64,000 bases of DNA, from positions 2,971,001 through 3,035,000 of the forward strand of contig NZ_JAFHKM010000002.1 of the NCBI RefSeq assembly GCF_016937515.1. The letters are read 5' to 3'. The notes under the pieces were generated by a model. That model searched no databases. It worked only from the letters and a program-made list of their open reading frames with translations, and was not told the origin of the DNA. Source of the DNA: Cohnella algarum (GTDB lineage: Bacteria; Bacillota; Bacilli; Paenibacillales; Paenibacillaceae). How positions within the stretch are numbered: position 1 is the first letter of the stretch; each line of letters opens with the position of its first letter. Position numbers and translations under genes: made by a program. Shown one piece after another: positions 8,686 through 19,050 of this stretch.

Positions 8686-9015
8686 TTGAATCAAAATATC
8701 CAACAGTTTAAAGCCGATTTTTTTAAGGCGCTGGCGCATCCCATGCGGATTCGAATCCTGGAGGTTCTGAGTGAAGGAGATAAAAACGTTAATGAGATAC
8801 AGAGTATTTTAGGCTCAGAAGGTTCAGCCGTTTCTCAGCAGTTGGCAGTATTGCGAAATAAAAATGTGGTGACGGGCTTAAAATACGGTACTTCTGTCAT
8901 TTATTCGTTACGTGACCCGCTGATTAAAGACCTGCTCGCAGTAACAAAGCAGATCTTCGATAATCATCTCGTTGATGCCATTTCATTACTTGAGGTCATT
9001 CGAAATGAATCTTAA
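8686..9015 (+). CDS. ArsR-family transcriptional regulator
   Basis: A 109-residue winged-helix repressor starting at TTG 8686, nine bases after AAGGAGG. It shows the ArsR signature FFKALAHPMRIRILEVLSEGDKNVNEI, with recognition helix GSAVSQQLAVLRNKN and wing GTSVIYSLRDP. There are no cysteines, so it cannot use the classical thiolate metal site. The inducer may be non-metal or bound otherwise. It lies upstream of the SulP transporter, with a second ArsR gene following that transporter. ArsR-SulP pairing occurs in other Bacilli. It may act on the TATTTGAAT-type sites nearby. Confidence 0.9.
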   Translation: MNQNIQQFKADFFKALAHPMRIRILEVLSEGDKNVNEIQSILGSEGSAVSQQLAVLRNKNVVTGLKYGTSVIYSLRDPLIKDLLAVTKQIFDNHLVDAISLLEVIRNES

Positions 9016-9021
9016 ACTGAA

Positions 9022-9066
9022 TAACAAGAGGTTCCATGATAACATCAAGGATCACCTTGTTTTTTC
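9022..9066 (+). terminator. Probable terminator after the ArsR gene
   Basis: AACAAGAGGT (9022-9031) can pair with ACCTTGTT (9053-9060) with small bulges, and a run of six T follows. It would separate the ArsR transcript from the SulP promoter. Confidence 0.5.
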
Positions 9067-9146
9067 GAGTTTCAATCGGGAACGTGCTAAGTGATGTTGG
9101 ATTTTAGTGATTGACATTGTTCAATGACAGGATTAACATTTCACAT

Positions 9147-9170
9147 ATATTCAAATAATCAAATATATTA
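9147..9170. promoter_or_regulatory. Operator-like A/T-rich repeats before SulP
   Basis: ATATTCAAATA at 9147-9157 and ATCAAATATATT just after it lie 20-40 bp before the SulP start. They resemble the sites at 6706-6732, 8538 and 8649. Confidence 0.4.
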
Positions 9171-9189
9171 AAAAGAGAAGGTAGTTCAG

Positions 9190-10950
9190 ATGAAATGGAC
9201 AGGAAGGTTTGAAGGATACCATGCAACCGCATTTCGTAAGGATCTCATTTCAGGCCTCATTGTTGGCATTATCGCCATTCCATTAGGGATGGCGTTTGCT
9301 ATTGCGGCTGGTGTAAAACCGGAATATGGCATTTATACCACCATCGTTGCCGGTATCTGTATTTCCTTGTTCGGAGGTTCTAAATTTCAAATTGGCGGCC
9401 CGACCGGTGCCTTTATTCCGATCCTTTTCGCGATTGTCATGGAATACGGATACGAAAATTTATTGCTAGCGGGATTTTTGGCGGGAATTATTCTTGTTCT
9501 CATGGGGCTATTTAAACTCGGTGCGTTGATAAAGTTTATTCCTCGCCCTGTAACCATCGGATTTACCGCTGGAATTGCCGTCATAATCTTCAGCGGACAG
9601 ATTGCCAACTTTTTAGGTTTGAGCGGTATCGAAAAACATGAGAATTTTCTGCCTAATATGAAGGAAATTGTGATGCATCTCACAACTACGAACCTCTACA
9701 ATGTTATCACAGCGGTGGTTTGCTTGGCTGTCATCCTCCTAACACCGAAATTTCTACCGAAAGTCCCTGGTTCCTTGGTGGGACTTGTCGTATCCACTGT
9801 AGTGGCGACTGTATTCTTTAAAGGGGAAGTAGCAACGATTGGATCGTCATTTGGAGCTATTCCAAGCACACTACCGCATTTTCGTTTTCCTGATCTAACC
9901 TGGGATCACATTGAAAACTTGATTCGCCCCGCTTTTATTATTGCCATGTTGGGCGGCATCGAATCTTTATTATCGGCGGTTGTTGCCGACGGCATGACCG
10001 GCAGTCGTCATAACAGCAATCGTGAACTGATTGGGCAAGGTGTCGCCAATATGGTAACCCCTCTCTTTGGAGGCATTCCAGCGACAGGAGCCATTGCACG
10101 AACAGCAACCAATATCAAAAACGGTGCGGTCTCGCCTCTGTCGGGTATTATACATGGCATTGTTGTATTGCTGGTGCTCATTTTGTTTGCACCTTATGCA
10201 TCAGAGATCCCACTTGCTAGCATGGCACCGATTCTAATGCTGGTTGCTTGGAACATGAGCGAACGAAAAGAATTCGCTCACGTCTTAAAAACCAAAACGA
10301 GCGATTCTTTTGTCCTTCTCATTACCTTTTTGCTTACGGTATTTACAAATTTAACAACTGCCGTTGAAGTCGGATTAATCTTAGCCGTAATTCTGTTTGT
10401 GAAACGAATGGGTGACGGCTTACTGGTTTCCAAGGTATTGCCTGACCCAACAGCTAAACATGAAAAAGTGAAAGCCCATATGGTAACCGAAGGCCACGAT
10501 TGTCCACAAATCGGGATCTATACCATCGAAGGCCCTCTCTTTTTCGGCGCCGCAAACATGTTTGAAAAGTCCATCATGGATACGATTCATTTAAGACCGA
10601 AAGTGCTACTTCTTCGCATGGGAAAAGTGCCTTTTATGGATACGACGGGTGAATCGAATCTAGCCAGTTTGGTGAAACATTTCAAGAAGTTTGGCGGGAT
10701 TATTCTTGTAACCGGAATTCAATCTCAGCCGCTGGAAGTATTGAGGAGAACAGGGTTGTATACGCTGATTGGGGCTGAACATTTTTTTGGACATACCGGT
10801 GAGGCGCTTAACTACGCGCTATTGCAGCTGGACTTGAATAAATGTCTAGGTTGTAAACACTTTGCTTTCCGGGAATGTGCGGCGTTATCAAACAAGGAGT
10901 CCCAAAAAGAAGTAATCACCAGCTTGAAGCCAGATCCATCAAGGACCTAA
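9190..10950 (+). CDS. SulP-family anion transporter with STAS domain
   Basis: A 586-residue inner-membrane transporter. The N-terminal ~400 residues hold 10-12 hydrophobic segments, starting with the SulP signature region (RKDLISGLIVGIIAIPLGMA, GGPTGAFIPI, FTAGIAVIIFSGQ). A cytosolic STAS domain follows (about 440-555; LRMGKVPFMDTTGESNLASL). An extra C-terminal tail with LGCKHFAFRECAAL adds a Cys pair that could be redox- or metal-sensitive. SulP proteins move sulfate, bicarbonate or related anions. Substrate cannot be read from sequence. Flanking ArsR genes suggest ligand-controlled expression; the persulfide regulon 15 kb away makes sulfate or thiosulfate an attractive guess only. Confidence 0.9.
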   Translation: MKWTGRFEGYHATAFRKDLISGLIVGIIAIPLGMAFAIAAGVKPEYGIYTTIVAGICISLFGGSKFQIGGPTGAFIPILFAIVMEYGYENLLLAGFLAGIILVLMGLFKLGALIKFIPRPVTIGFTAGIAVIIFSGQIANFLGLSGIEKHENFLPNMKEIVMHLTTTNLYNVITAVVCLAVILLTPKFLPKVPGSLVGLVVSTVVATVFFKGEVATIGSSFGAIPSTLPHFRFPDLTWDHIENLIRPAFIIAMLGGIESLLSAVVADGMTGSRHNSNRELIGQGVANMVTPLFGGIPATGAIARTATNIKNGAVSPLSGIIHGIVVLLVLILFAPYASEIPLASMAPILMLVAWNMSERKEFAHVLKTKTSDSFVLLITFLLTVFTNLTTAVEVGLILAVILFVKRMGDGLLVSKVLPDPTAKHEKVKAHMVTEGHDCPQIGIYTIEGPLFFGAANMFEKSIMDTIHLRPKVLLLRMGKVPFMDTTGESNLASLVKHFKKFGGIILVTGIQSQPLEVLRRTGLYTLIGAEHFFGHTGEALNYALLQLDLNKCLGCKHFAFRECAALSNKESQKEVITSLKPDPSRT

Positions 10951-10998
10951 CCTATTCTCACTCGGCATCGCTCCAAAGACGAAATGAGGTGAATGGGA

Positions 10999-11328
10999 AT
11001 GCAACTTGCACTTCAGCAGTACAGAGTGGATGTTTTTAAGGTCATAGCTCATCCGCTGCGGTTGCAGATTTTGGAGTTATTATGTGAAGGACCGAAAGGT
11101 GTCAATGAGCTTCAAACGCGTTTACAAAGTCAAGGTTCTGCTGTTTCCCAACATTTAAGCATTTTAAAAGCGAAGCATCTCGTAATAGGAATAAAGGTGG
11201 GAACTCGCGTCGTCTATTCGGTGCAAGATTTTCTCCTATGTGATCTGCTCTTCATGACCAAAAACATGTTTAACAACCAATTAATGAGCGTGATTGACAT
11301 ACTTGATACCAGAACTCATGAACAGTAA
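10999..11328 (+). CDS. Second ArsR-family regulator
   Basis: A 109-residue winged-helix protein. I prefer ATG 10999, seven bases after AGGTG; ATG 10993 is too close to it. It is clearly paralogous to the regulator at 8686: DVFKVIAHPLRLQILELL, GSAVSQHLSILKAK, GTRVVYSVQDF, ending with the same FNNQLMSVIDIL-type helix. It lies 48 bp after the SulP stop and is probably cotranscribed. A single cysteine in the wing-following helix (LLCDLL) and one in LLCEGP are not a recognised metal site. An IS21 element begins 9 bp after its stop. Confidence 0.88.
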   Translation: MQLALQQYRVDVFKVIAHPLRLQILELLCEGPKGVNELQTRLQSQGSAVSQHLSILKAKHLVIGIKVGTRVVYSVQDFLLCDLLFMTKNMFNNQLMSVIDILDTRTHEQ

Positions 11329-11367
11329 GGGTCAGATTGTGAAGAACGGCGGTAAAATCCTCAATAG

Positions 11368-12648
<1,281 letters not shown>

Positions 12649-12652
<4 letters not shown>

Positions 12653-13425
12653 TCCTGCAACATGAATGCCTCAAAGAGGCTTTTGCCGAGTTCGGATGGA
12701 GTCGAATACCGGAAGTATTCGCCCACGCCGAAGAAGCTGCTAAGCACAATATACCGTACCTGGAATTTCTGGACAAGCTGTTGCAGGAGGAAATTGTCGC
12801 GAAGCGTGAACGATTTATCCGGTTGAAAACGCGAATGGCTCACCTGCCGTATCACCGCACGCTCGATCAATTCGATTTTGGTTTCCAACCCTCCATTGAC
12901 GAGCGGCGGATCCGGGATCTGGCGGCGCTGCGGTTCGTAGAAAACCGAGAAAATCTTATATTTCTTGGTCCACCGGGAACGGGAAAAACGCATCTTGCCG
13001 TTGCTTTGGCACTGGAAGCGATCAAGCACCGGTATACCGTCTATTTCGTGACGGCCCACGACCAAGTGCAGATGCTGCAGCAGGCTTACCACAACCAGAC
13101 GATCAAGCAGAAAATGCGGGTACTAACAAAGCCGAGCTTGCTTATCATCGATGAAATCGGCTACCGGAAGATGGAGGAGCCCGCCGCGCACTTCTTCTTT
13201 CAGATCGTCTCAGAACGCTACGAAAGCGGATCGATCATCCTGACGTCAAACAAGTCTTACGGCACGTGGGGCGAGATTTTCGGCGATTCGGTACTGGCCT
13301 CCGCCATCTTAGACCGATTGCTCCACCATTCCACGACGATCAATATTAAAGGGGAGAGCTACCGCATCAAGGAAAAGAAGAGAGCCGGATTCTTTAAGCC
13401 CGAATTGACTGAAGCCAAGGAATGA
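12649..13425 (+). CDS. istB: IS21 helper ATPase IstB
   Basis: A 258-residue AAA+ transposition helper, DnaC-like. The Walker A motif FLGPPGTGKTHLAVAL is at about residues 104-119, Walker B SLLIIDEIGY near 160, and the sensor region SIILTSNKSYGTWGEIFGD follows. The start overlaps the reconstructed istA stop. IstB recruits and stimulates the IstA transposase. It appears intact, so the element could be active only if the istA frameshifts are artefacts. Confidence 0.92.
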
Positions 13426-13525
13426 ATGTGATTTTCGCCGCGCCGCCCCCCTAGGGGGCACCTTATTCAATCATAATGGGGAATTTTCAACCGATTATTT
13501 TGGGGAATTTTCATTGGACTTGACA

Positions 13526-13715
13526 TATGAAGTATCGGTATGGGAACCGGCAATTTTGGTGCAGAGGGTATTACGTGGATACGGTGGGGCGAAACAAGAA
13601 AGTGATCGAAGAATACATTCGCAATCAGCTAAGTGAGGATAAGAACTACGAACAACTCACGATGAAAGAACTGATCGACCTGTTTACGGGTGAGTCGGTG
13701 AAAAAGGGCAAGTAA
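13526..13715 (+). pseudogene. IS200/IS605-type TnpA, C-terminal fragment
   Basis: 62 residues starting inside the IS21 right end. They match the C-terminus of Y1 HUH transposases: YRYGNRQFWCRGYYVDTVGRN, including the conserved catalytic-tyrosine helix, then KKVIEEYIRNQLSED. The N-terminal half with the HUH motif is absent and is not found on the other side of the IS21 element. The hairpin at 13822-13840 is the matching element end. Confidence 0.8.
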
Positions 13716-13821
13716 AGCAGCTCCTTTTCAGGGGCTAGCCCGAGGCAACACGCGGTTGGCAGACTTCTAGTGCCCCTTTGAGGCGCTTGCTTGTAACATG
13801 CCCTTATAGGGCTGATGGAAG

Positions 13822-13840
13822 CCACCGGCTAAGCCGGTGG
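13822..13840 (+). repeat. IS200/IS605 right-end hairpin
   Basis: CCACCGGCT/AAGCCGGTGG forms a near-perfect hairpin at 13822-13840, about 105 bp after the TnpA fragment. Subterminal hairpins of this kind are the recognition structures of IS200/IS605 transposases. Confidence 0.7.
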
Positions 13841-14427
13841 TTATGACTCTCGACATACCGACATTTTGTGTGAGAAACGCCAATATCTTTACTTCCAGAT
13901 GACATTGTCAATTGGAATATTACCGTCACTTAATCCGAGCGCCAACACCCACCAGATGCCTATATTTTTGAAGTTCCGGTACGATGAAAGGTTGCGTCGG
14001 AGAGCGCCCGAATGATGATCGAACGCGAAGAGGGGAGCGATTACCGGATGGAACGGAGAGGTCGAATCGGCTGTCGGCTCCCTTTTGTGAACGGCCAGTC
14101 GCGGTTACTGCGGTTCCTTCTCGACGTGCGCTTCGTCTTTCTTTTTGAAACAGCTCTCGCAAGATGCGGAACGCCTTATATTGTTCTTTTTCTTCCTGCT
14201 GAAGCATTAACATGATGCCTTCTCACACCCATTGCATAAGCTGCTTTTATCGTCGCAAGACATATCCGACGTATAAATTTTCAACTAATAAATTTGTCCA
14301 TAAGGTGTTACATCCGGTCTGATCACACGTCATATAAGGTACAGGTACAGCATGATTCACAACAAATACGCCTTGTTCAATAGGCTAGGAATAAAAAAAT
14401 ATGAATATCAAGTTAGCTCCGCTTTGT
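13841..14427. other. No recognisable gene
   Basis: Open frames exist on both strands at 13926-14215, but none shows a recognisable family, a good ribosome site or convincing composition. This is probably relic DNA between the IS200 and IS1595 remnants. Confidence 0.4.
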
Positions 14428-15204
14428 TCATGCGGTTAGTTCGTTGTACGTGATGGTGTCGGTTGATGTACAAGCAACCAGCAGGCGATTAAACAACTGT
14501 CCCTCAAACTGTCGACGGTTTGTACGAAAGCAGAATTCATTAAGGTAGGACTGCAGATGCTTAGCGTCCAATCAGTAAAATGTACCGCCGATAAAGGCTT
14601 TAGCGTTAGAGATCATTGTGTGCAGCCATTTCAAATGATCGGGATTTTCCTTAACATCAAATTTGATCGGCAGGTGGTTGTACTCTTCTGCAAGTGCGTT
14701 GTACGAGCGATACGCATCACTGTTAATCGTGGAGTCTGGCTTGATGTGTTGCTTGGCAAACTCGACGAGCGTTTTGCTCTGGACATTTGGAATCACCTGC
14801 ATCTTGACATATTGCGGTGCACCTTGGTTGTTAAGGGAGACTCCGACAAGAACCGGCGTTTGCTCGGTACCGCGACCACGTTTACCGCCCTCCGTGGGCG
14901 CTCCGAAGAATGCATCATCGAGTTCTATCAAACCGGCCAGTTGATAGTTGCCACCGCGATCTCCCATGGCTTTGCGAATTTTGTGAAGCATCAGCCATGC
15001 TGTTGGATAGGAGATCTCCAACTCACGGGAAAGAAAAACAGCAGAGACTCCGCGTTTGTCGTGAGCCACAAGGAATATCGCCCAAAAAAATTCTTGATGC
15101 TCACATTTTGGGCAACAGAAGCCGTTTGGCCAGCGGATCTGAAACAAGTGATCACGGCACGCATCTTCTAAATCAAACTTTTCTTGAAATCTCTTTAACG
15201 TCAT
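14428..15204 (-). pseudogene. IS1595/ISXO2-type transposase, internal deletion and premature stop
   Basis: The start MTLKRFQEKFDLEDACRDHLFQIRW and the zinc pair CCPKCEHQEFFW are typical. The sequence then jumps to AIFLVAHDKRGVSAVFLSREL, so the expected second zinc pair and the stretch after it are deleted. Catalytic-core segments AGLIELDDAFFG and INSDAYRSYN follow. A TGA at 14572-14574 interrupts GGTFY|LDAKHLQSYLNEF. The original frame continues in register to a second stop at 14428, adding EFCFRTNRRQFEGQLFNRLL-like sequence. The gene is dead by deletion, independent of the nonsense change. Confidence 0.85.
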
Positions 15205-15335
15205 TTTCTCTTTTTAAGCCACATCGACCACTCCCGAACGTTCGTTGTTCGATGGTTGAGCAATGCGCCGGAAGAAAAAGTCAACAACATTGCAGATGTT
15301 AACGTCACTCTTGTTACGATTTTGAACAGTTTCAT
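15201..15335 (-). pseudogene. Signal-peptide ORF truncated at the IS1595 end
   Basis: ATG 15335 follows GGGAGG by 10 bases and encodes MKLFKIVTRVTLTSAMLLTF, a good secretory signal start. After about residue 25 the sequence (NHRTTNVREWSMWLKKRK) runs into the leader of the IS1595 transposase and stops overlapping its ATG. It is likely the 5' end of an exported-protein gene cut by that insertion. Identity of the lost protein is unknown. Confidence 0.45.
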
Positions 15336-15490
15336 TTGTTTCATTCCTCCCTAGGAAAATGAAATTTTGATAGAAAATAAAAGACAACGTGATAACGAAT
15401 TGAATTGCTTTTAGTACGCTGAGAGCTCACTCGGAAAAGAACCAATACTGACTGCCCACATTCACGTCTTTTGGCCCTACCTAGCTTAGG

Positions 15491-15700
15491 TTAAATCAGT
15501 TCCACCTGAATTGATCGACCATCCGTTTGTGCGTACTGAACCATCTTTTTGTTTGCCTCATCTACGGTCAGCTCTGAATCCGTTGTTTCATCTACACTGA
15601 GATTATTCAAAGAAGTCGAGAACTCCTTGGGAACCCGTTTCCAGTCCAATAATCCGGGTTTGTAACCTCTATAACCAGTGAGAAGACCGACGAAAAAAAA
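15491..15700 (-). pseudogene. Possible C-terminal gene fragment
   Basis: The minus-strand frame ending at 15491 has protein-like composition over its last ~65 residues (DWKRVPKEFSTSLNNLSVDE, then KKMVQYAQTDGRSIQVELI). Its 5' part runs antisense to the better gene at 15768. No start or family was identified. It might be the remains of a gene cotranscribed with the signal-peptide ORF at 15335. Confidence 0.25.
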
Positions 15701-15767
15701 GCGTAACCGCGATGGAAGCACTTCGCTTTGGGTATGAGAGGTAAAGAAGCATACTGAAGAAGAACCA

Positions 15768-16295
15768 TTGACAAGCACGGATAATAGTCCTGTTCCACAG
15801 GAAAGAAACGATGGTGCGGACGGGAAAAGGAACGCGTGGGATCTTCGTTTTGGCAGCAAGAAGGGGAATTTTCTTACTTCCATAACGATTCATAATGGAA
15901 AAGCCGTTACTAAAAAGGTGAGAACGGACGATAACAATTTACTTCGGAAAGGACAGTATGCTATTTCTGATATTAACATTGATTCTCCCGAGGCAGTTGA
16001 ACTAGCTACTGAAGTACTGGGTATGCGGCCGGGAAATCCTGAAATACAGGATGACTGGATCAAGGGGTATCATTTTACGATCAGCGGATATCTTACTGAC
16101 CCCAACTCCTACGATATGCGTTTGCTTCTAAGAGTTATGGGCATCTCACCGAATTCTCCCAACAGTGAGAGTGAAAGCTTGAGAATGACCGTATTCTTTG
16201 ATGGCAAAACAGGCGAAATGTTGAACGCCTCCGAGATGACTGGTTACGACAAGGAGGGACGTACTTCGTGGAAGGATGTTAGTGGGTCAAATTAA
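15768..16295 (+). pseudogene. Unknown protein, 5' part degraded
   Basis: The frame opens after a stop at 15735 and has no ribosome site before its first possible start (TTG 15768), so the 5' end seems lost. The 175 readable residues show real protein character: LRFGSKKGNFLTSITIHNGKAV, then KGYHFTISGYLTDPNSYDMRL, and a C-terminal MTVFFDGKTGEMLNASEMT. The last segment resembles the beta-strand repeats of PepSY-like extracytoplasmic domains (weak). No membrane helix or catalytic motif is visible. Function unknown. Confidence 0.45.
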
Positions 16296-16559
16296 TTCCG
16301 GCGTTGACATAAATGACGGGTGATCCTTCAGGATCGTAATAACGGTCTATCAGGGCTCTCCGAAAAGCTTAACGATGTACAGCGGGAGTTGGCCCGCCTA
16401 ATTTTGACGTCAATATACAGTGGATGTCCAACAATCGGCTTTTGCATGGCATAGGCATCACAGAGCAACTCGGACCGTGTGTAAATCATCCATTGAATCT
16501 GAATATGTTTCCTTATTCGTGGGATACTACCATAAACCACGTGTAGGGGGCGGACATTA
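16296..16559. other. Intergenic region before the cytochrome oxidase
   Basis: No convincing gene. The AGGGGG at 16545-16550 is the ribosome site of the small oxidase subunit. A promoter for the oxidase operon probably lies here, but I cannot point to clear -35/-10 boxes. Confidence 0.4.
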
Positions 16560-16706
16560 ATGGCCGAGTCAAAGCGTTATGAACGCGCCAAATCTCCGGA
16601 AGATGAGGAGAAGCTCCAAGATACCTTCGTAACCTCGATCGTCATAGGCTTGATCATCTTGGCGATTTGGTTTTCCATCTTTTTCGTTTACTTGGATCGA
16701 TTGTGA
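16560..16706 (+). CDS. Cytochrome c oxidase subunit IIa (ba3-type)
   Basis: A 48-residue protein: a charged N-terminus (MAESKRYERAKSPEDEEKLQ), then one transmembrane helix (about 25-45) ending YLDRL. A single-helix subunit of this size directly before subunits II and I is the hallmark of ba3-type oxidases, as in Thermus and several Bacilli. ATG 16560 follows AGGGGG by 9 bases. It is spaced 17 bp from the subunit II start and is surely cotranscribed. Confidence 0.8.
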   Translation: MAESKRYERAKSPEDEEKLQDTFVTSIVIGLIILAIWFSIFFVYLDRL

Positions 16707-16723
16707 AGAAGGAGAGCGGGATT

Positions 16724-17194
16724 ATGATCCATTTTCCCCGGTACGAACGCATTTGGCTGATCGCGGGAATCTCCACGCTGTTCCTCTTCCTGCTGCTGTT
16801 TGGCATTATGGCGGTGGGAATGGGGCTGAATCCGCCCAACCATACGGAGACGATCGACCCGAAAGCCGTCGCAGCAACGCCTCCGTTCGACAATCCCGGA
16901 CTGAAACAAATCGGGAATAACGAGTACGAGCTGACGATGACGGCGCAAATTTTTATGTTCAGCCCGAGCGAGATCACCGTTCCTGCAGGATCGAAGGTGC
17001 ATTTTCAAGTAACCACCCCTGACGTCGTTCACGGCATGCAAATTGCCGGAACCAATGTTAATATAATGGCCATCCCGGGACATATCACGAGATATACCCA
17101 TACCTTTCACGATCCGGGGGATTACTTGATCGTCTGCAACGAATATTGCGGAACGGGTCACCACTACATGATAGGCCGGTTTGTAGTTCAGTAA
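16724..17194 (+). CDS. ba3-type cytochrome c oxidase subunit II
   Basis: A 156-residue protein with one N-terminal membrane anchor (about residues 8-33) and an external cupredoxin domain carrying the CuA site. The ligands are visible: His in TPDVVHGMQI, then C-x3-C-x3-H-x2-M in CNEYCGTGHHYM. The ATG at 16724 follows GAAGGAG at good spacing. Short subunit II without a second transmembrane helix fits the ba3 class. It accepts electrons from cytochrome c and passes them to subunit I, encoded 15 bp downstream. Confidence 0.93.
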   Translation: MIHFPRYERIWLIAGISTLFLFLLLFGIMAVGMGLNPPNHTETIDPKAVAATPPFDNPGLKQIGNNEYELTMTAQIFMFSPSEITVPAGSKVHFQVTTPDVVHGMQIAGTNVNIMAIPGHITRYTHTFHDPGDYLIVCNEYCGTGHHYMIGRFVVQ

Positions 17195-17209
17195 GGAGGA
17201 CGGATCCGG

Positions 17210-18883
17210 ATGACGGATAACGCAATCAAGGAAGAGAAGGGATTTTCCTTTACGAGGAAAGATTCGAGTCTCATATTGGCCTTTCTAGGGGTTTCCTTCG
17301 TAGCTTTGTTATTGGGAGCCGTTGCGGGGCTGCTGCAAGTGTTGGAGCGCGGCGGGTATATATCGCTTCAACCGCAGTGGTATTACCTGCTGCTGACGCT
17401 GCACGGCGTAGCGTTGGCGCTCATTTTCACAACGTATTTCATCATTGGCTTCCTGTACTCCGGGGTCATCAAGACGTTGGGCGGCAAAATGCACGACGCC
17501 GACCGGCGCACCGGCTGGATCGGATTTTGGATGATGACGATTGGGATCATTCTCGCTTTGTTTGCAATTGCCAACCAGAGCTCCAGCGTGCTTTACACGT
17601 TCTACGCGCCTATGAAGGCGTCCCCTTGGTTTTATGTAGGGCTTGCGTTGGTGGTGGTGGGCAGCTGGGTGGGAGGCACTCCGATCTTCTCGAGCTACGC
17701 GAAATGGCGGAAAGCAAACAAAGGCCAGCCTTCTCCGCTGTTTGCCTTCATGGCGGTCGCCACATTCGTGCTCTGGGTGATTGCGACGCTCGGCGTAGCC
17801 ATTGAAGTCGTGTTCCAGCTCATCCCTTGGTCCTTCGGTTGGGTGTCGGACATTGACGTGTCGCTCAGCCGCACGCTGTTTTGGTATTTCGGGCATCCGC
17901 TCGTCTACTTCTGGCTGCTGCCGGCCTACATCTATTGGTATGTCAATATCCCGGCCGTCGTGAAAGGCAGGCTGTTCAGCGACTCGCTGCCGAGGTTGAC
18001 GTTTATTTTGTTTATTTTGTATTCGATCCCCGTCGGATTTCACCATCAGCTGATGGAACCGGGCATCACCTCCTTTTGGAAGTTTCTGCAGGTGATCTTG
18101 ACGATGCTGGTGGTCGTCCCGTCATTGATGACGGTGTTTGCGATTCTTGCCACGTTCGAGATCGCAGGACGCATGCAGGGTGCCAAGGGGAGATTCGGTT
18201 GGGTGAAAAAGCTGCCATGGAACGACGTCCGATTCCTCGTCCCGTTCTTCTCCATGGTCATGTTTATTCCTGCCGGCGCCGGCGGCGTCATCAGCGCGAG
18301 CTACCAACTGGATCAAGTTGTTCATAACACGCTGTTCATTACCGGCCACTTCCATATGACGCTGGCGACAACCGTCGTGTTGACTTTCTTCGGCATCTCA
18401 TATTGGCTGATCCCGCTCTTGACGGGGCGGACGCTAACGCGGTTCGCCAACAACCTTGGCATCGTCCAAGGCGTCGTGTGGCTGCTCGGCATCTTCCTGA
18501 TGAGCGTGCCGATGCACATCGTCGGCGTGCTCGGCGCCCCCAGACGGAGCGCGTTCAGCACGTACGCCGGTCATCCGGTCGTGCAGGAATGGAAGCCTTA
18601 TCTGCTGTCTGCCGGGGTAGGCGGTACGCTGCTGTTTATCGGGATATTGCTGTATCTCTGGGTCGTGCTCTACCTGATGTTCTTCTCCCCGAAAGCCGAG
18701 AAGCCCATGCCGTACCCGATCGGCCGGGTGGATCCGAAATATCAAAAGCCGCCGTTGTTCTTGGAGCGTTGGCCGGTCTGGATCGGCCTGACATTCGCGC
18801 TGATCCTGATCGCCTACCTGTGGCCGGTTCTTCAGATGATTCAACACGCTCCCCCCGGCTCGCCGCCGATTCGGACGTGGTGA
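17210..18883 (+). CDS. ba3-type cytochrome c oxidase subunit I
   Basis: A 557-residue heme-copper oxidase catalytic subunit with about 13 membrane helices. Ligands are visible: low-spin heme His in LHGVALALIF; CuB His and the linked Tyr in FGHPLVYFWLLPAYIYWY; the HH pair in FHHQLMEPG; and the heme-binding histidines in TGHFHMTLA. It reduces O2 to water and pumps protons. B-family (ba3) enzymes have high oxygen affinity, which would suit low-oxygen niches. It has a strong AAGGAGG site; a hairpin and T-run follow at 18897-18926. Confidence 0.95.
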   Translation: MTDNAIKEEKGFSFTRKDSSLILAFLGVSFVALLLGAVAGLLQVLERGGYISLQPQWYYLLLTLHGVALALIFTTYFIIGFLYSGVIKTLGGKMHDADRRTGWIGFWMMTIGIILALFAIANQSSSVLYTFYAPMKASPWFYVGLALVVVGSWVGGTPIFSSYAKWRKANKGQPSPLFAFMAVATFVLWVIATLGVAIEVVFQLIPWSFGWVSDIDVSLSRTLFWYFGHPLVYFWLLPAYIYWYVNIPAVVKGRLFSDSLPRLTFILFILYSIPVGFHHQLMEPGITSFWKFLQVILTMLVVVPSLMTVFAILATFEIAGRMQGAKGRFGWVKKLPWNDVRFLVPFFSMVMFIPAGAGGVISASYQLDQVVHNTLFITGHFHMTLATTVVLTFFGISYWLIPLLTGRTLTRFANNLGIVQGVVWLLGIFLMSVPMHIVGVLGAPRRSAFSTYAGHPVVQEWKPYLLSAGVGGTLLFIGILLYLWVVLYLMFFSPKAEKPMPYPIGRVDPKYQKPPLFLERWPVWIGLTFALILIAYLWPVLQMIQHAPPGSPPIRTW

Positions 18884-18896
18884 AATGTGCAGTCTT

Positions 18897-18926
18897 GCGG
18901 CCGCCTTCGGGCGATTGCTTTTTTTC
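18897..18926 (+). terminator. Terminator of the oxidase operon
   Basis: A GC-rich stem with a TTCG loop (GCGGCCGCC-TTCG-GGCGATTGC) is followed by seven T. It lies 14 bp after the subunit I stop. Confidence 0.65.
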
Positions 18927-19050
18927 ATAGTAAAGTCTTGGAGGTTCCCAACTTTTTTAATCGGTTAATCGCCTATGCCTGGTCTGCCGTCAATTTTGTA
19001 CATAACTACAGATAAATAGCATGGGATCCATAATTAAGGAGGAGTTCACT

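Noticed and set aside
13926..14215. Convergent ORFs of 67-95 residues.
   Set aside because: No family, start signal or composition to support either strand.
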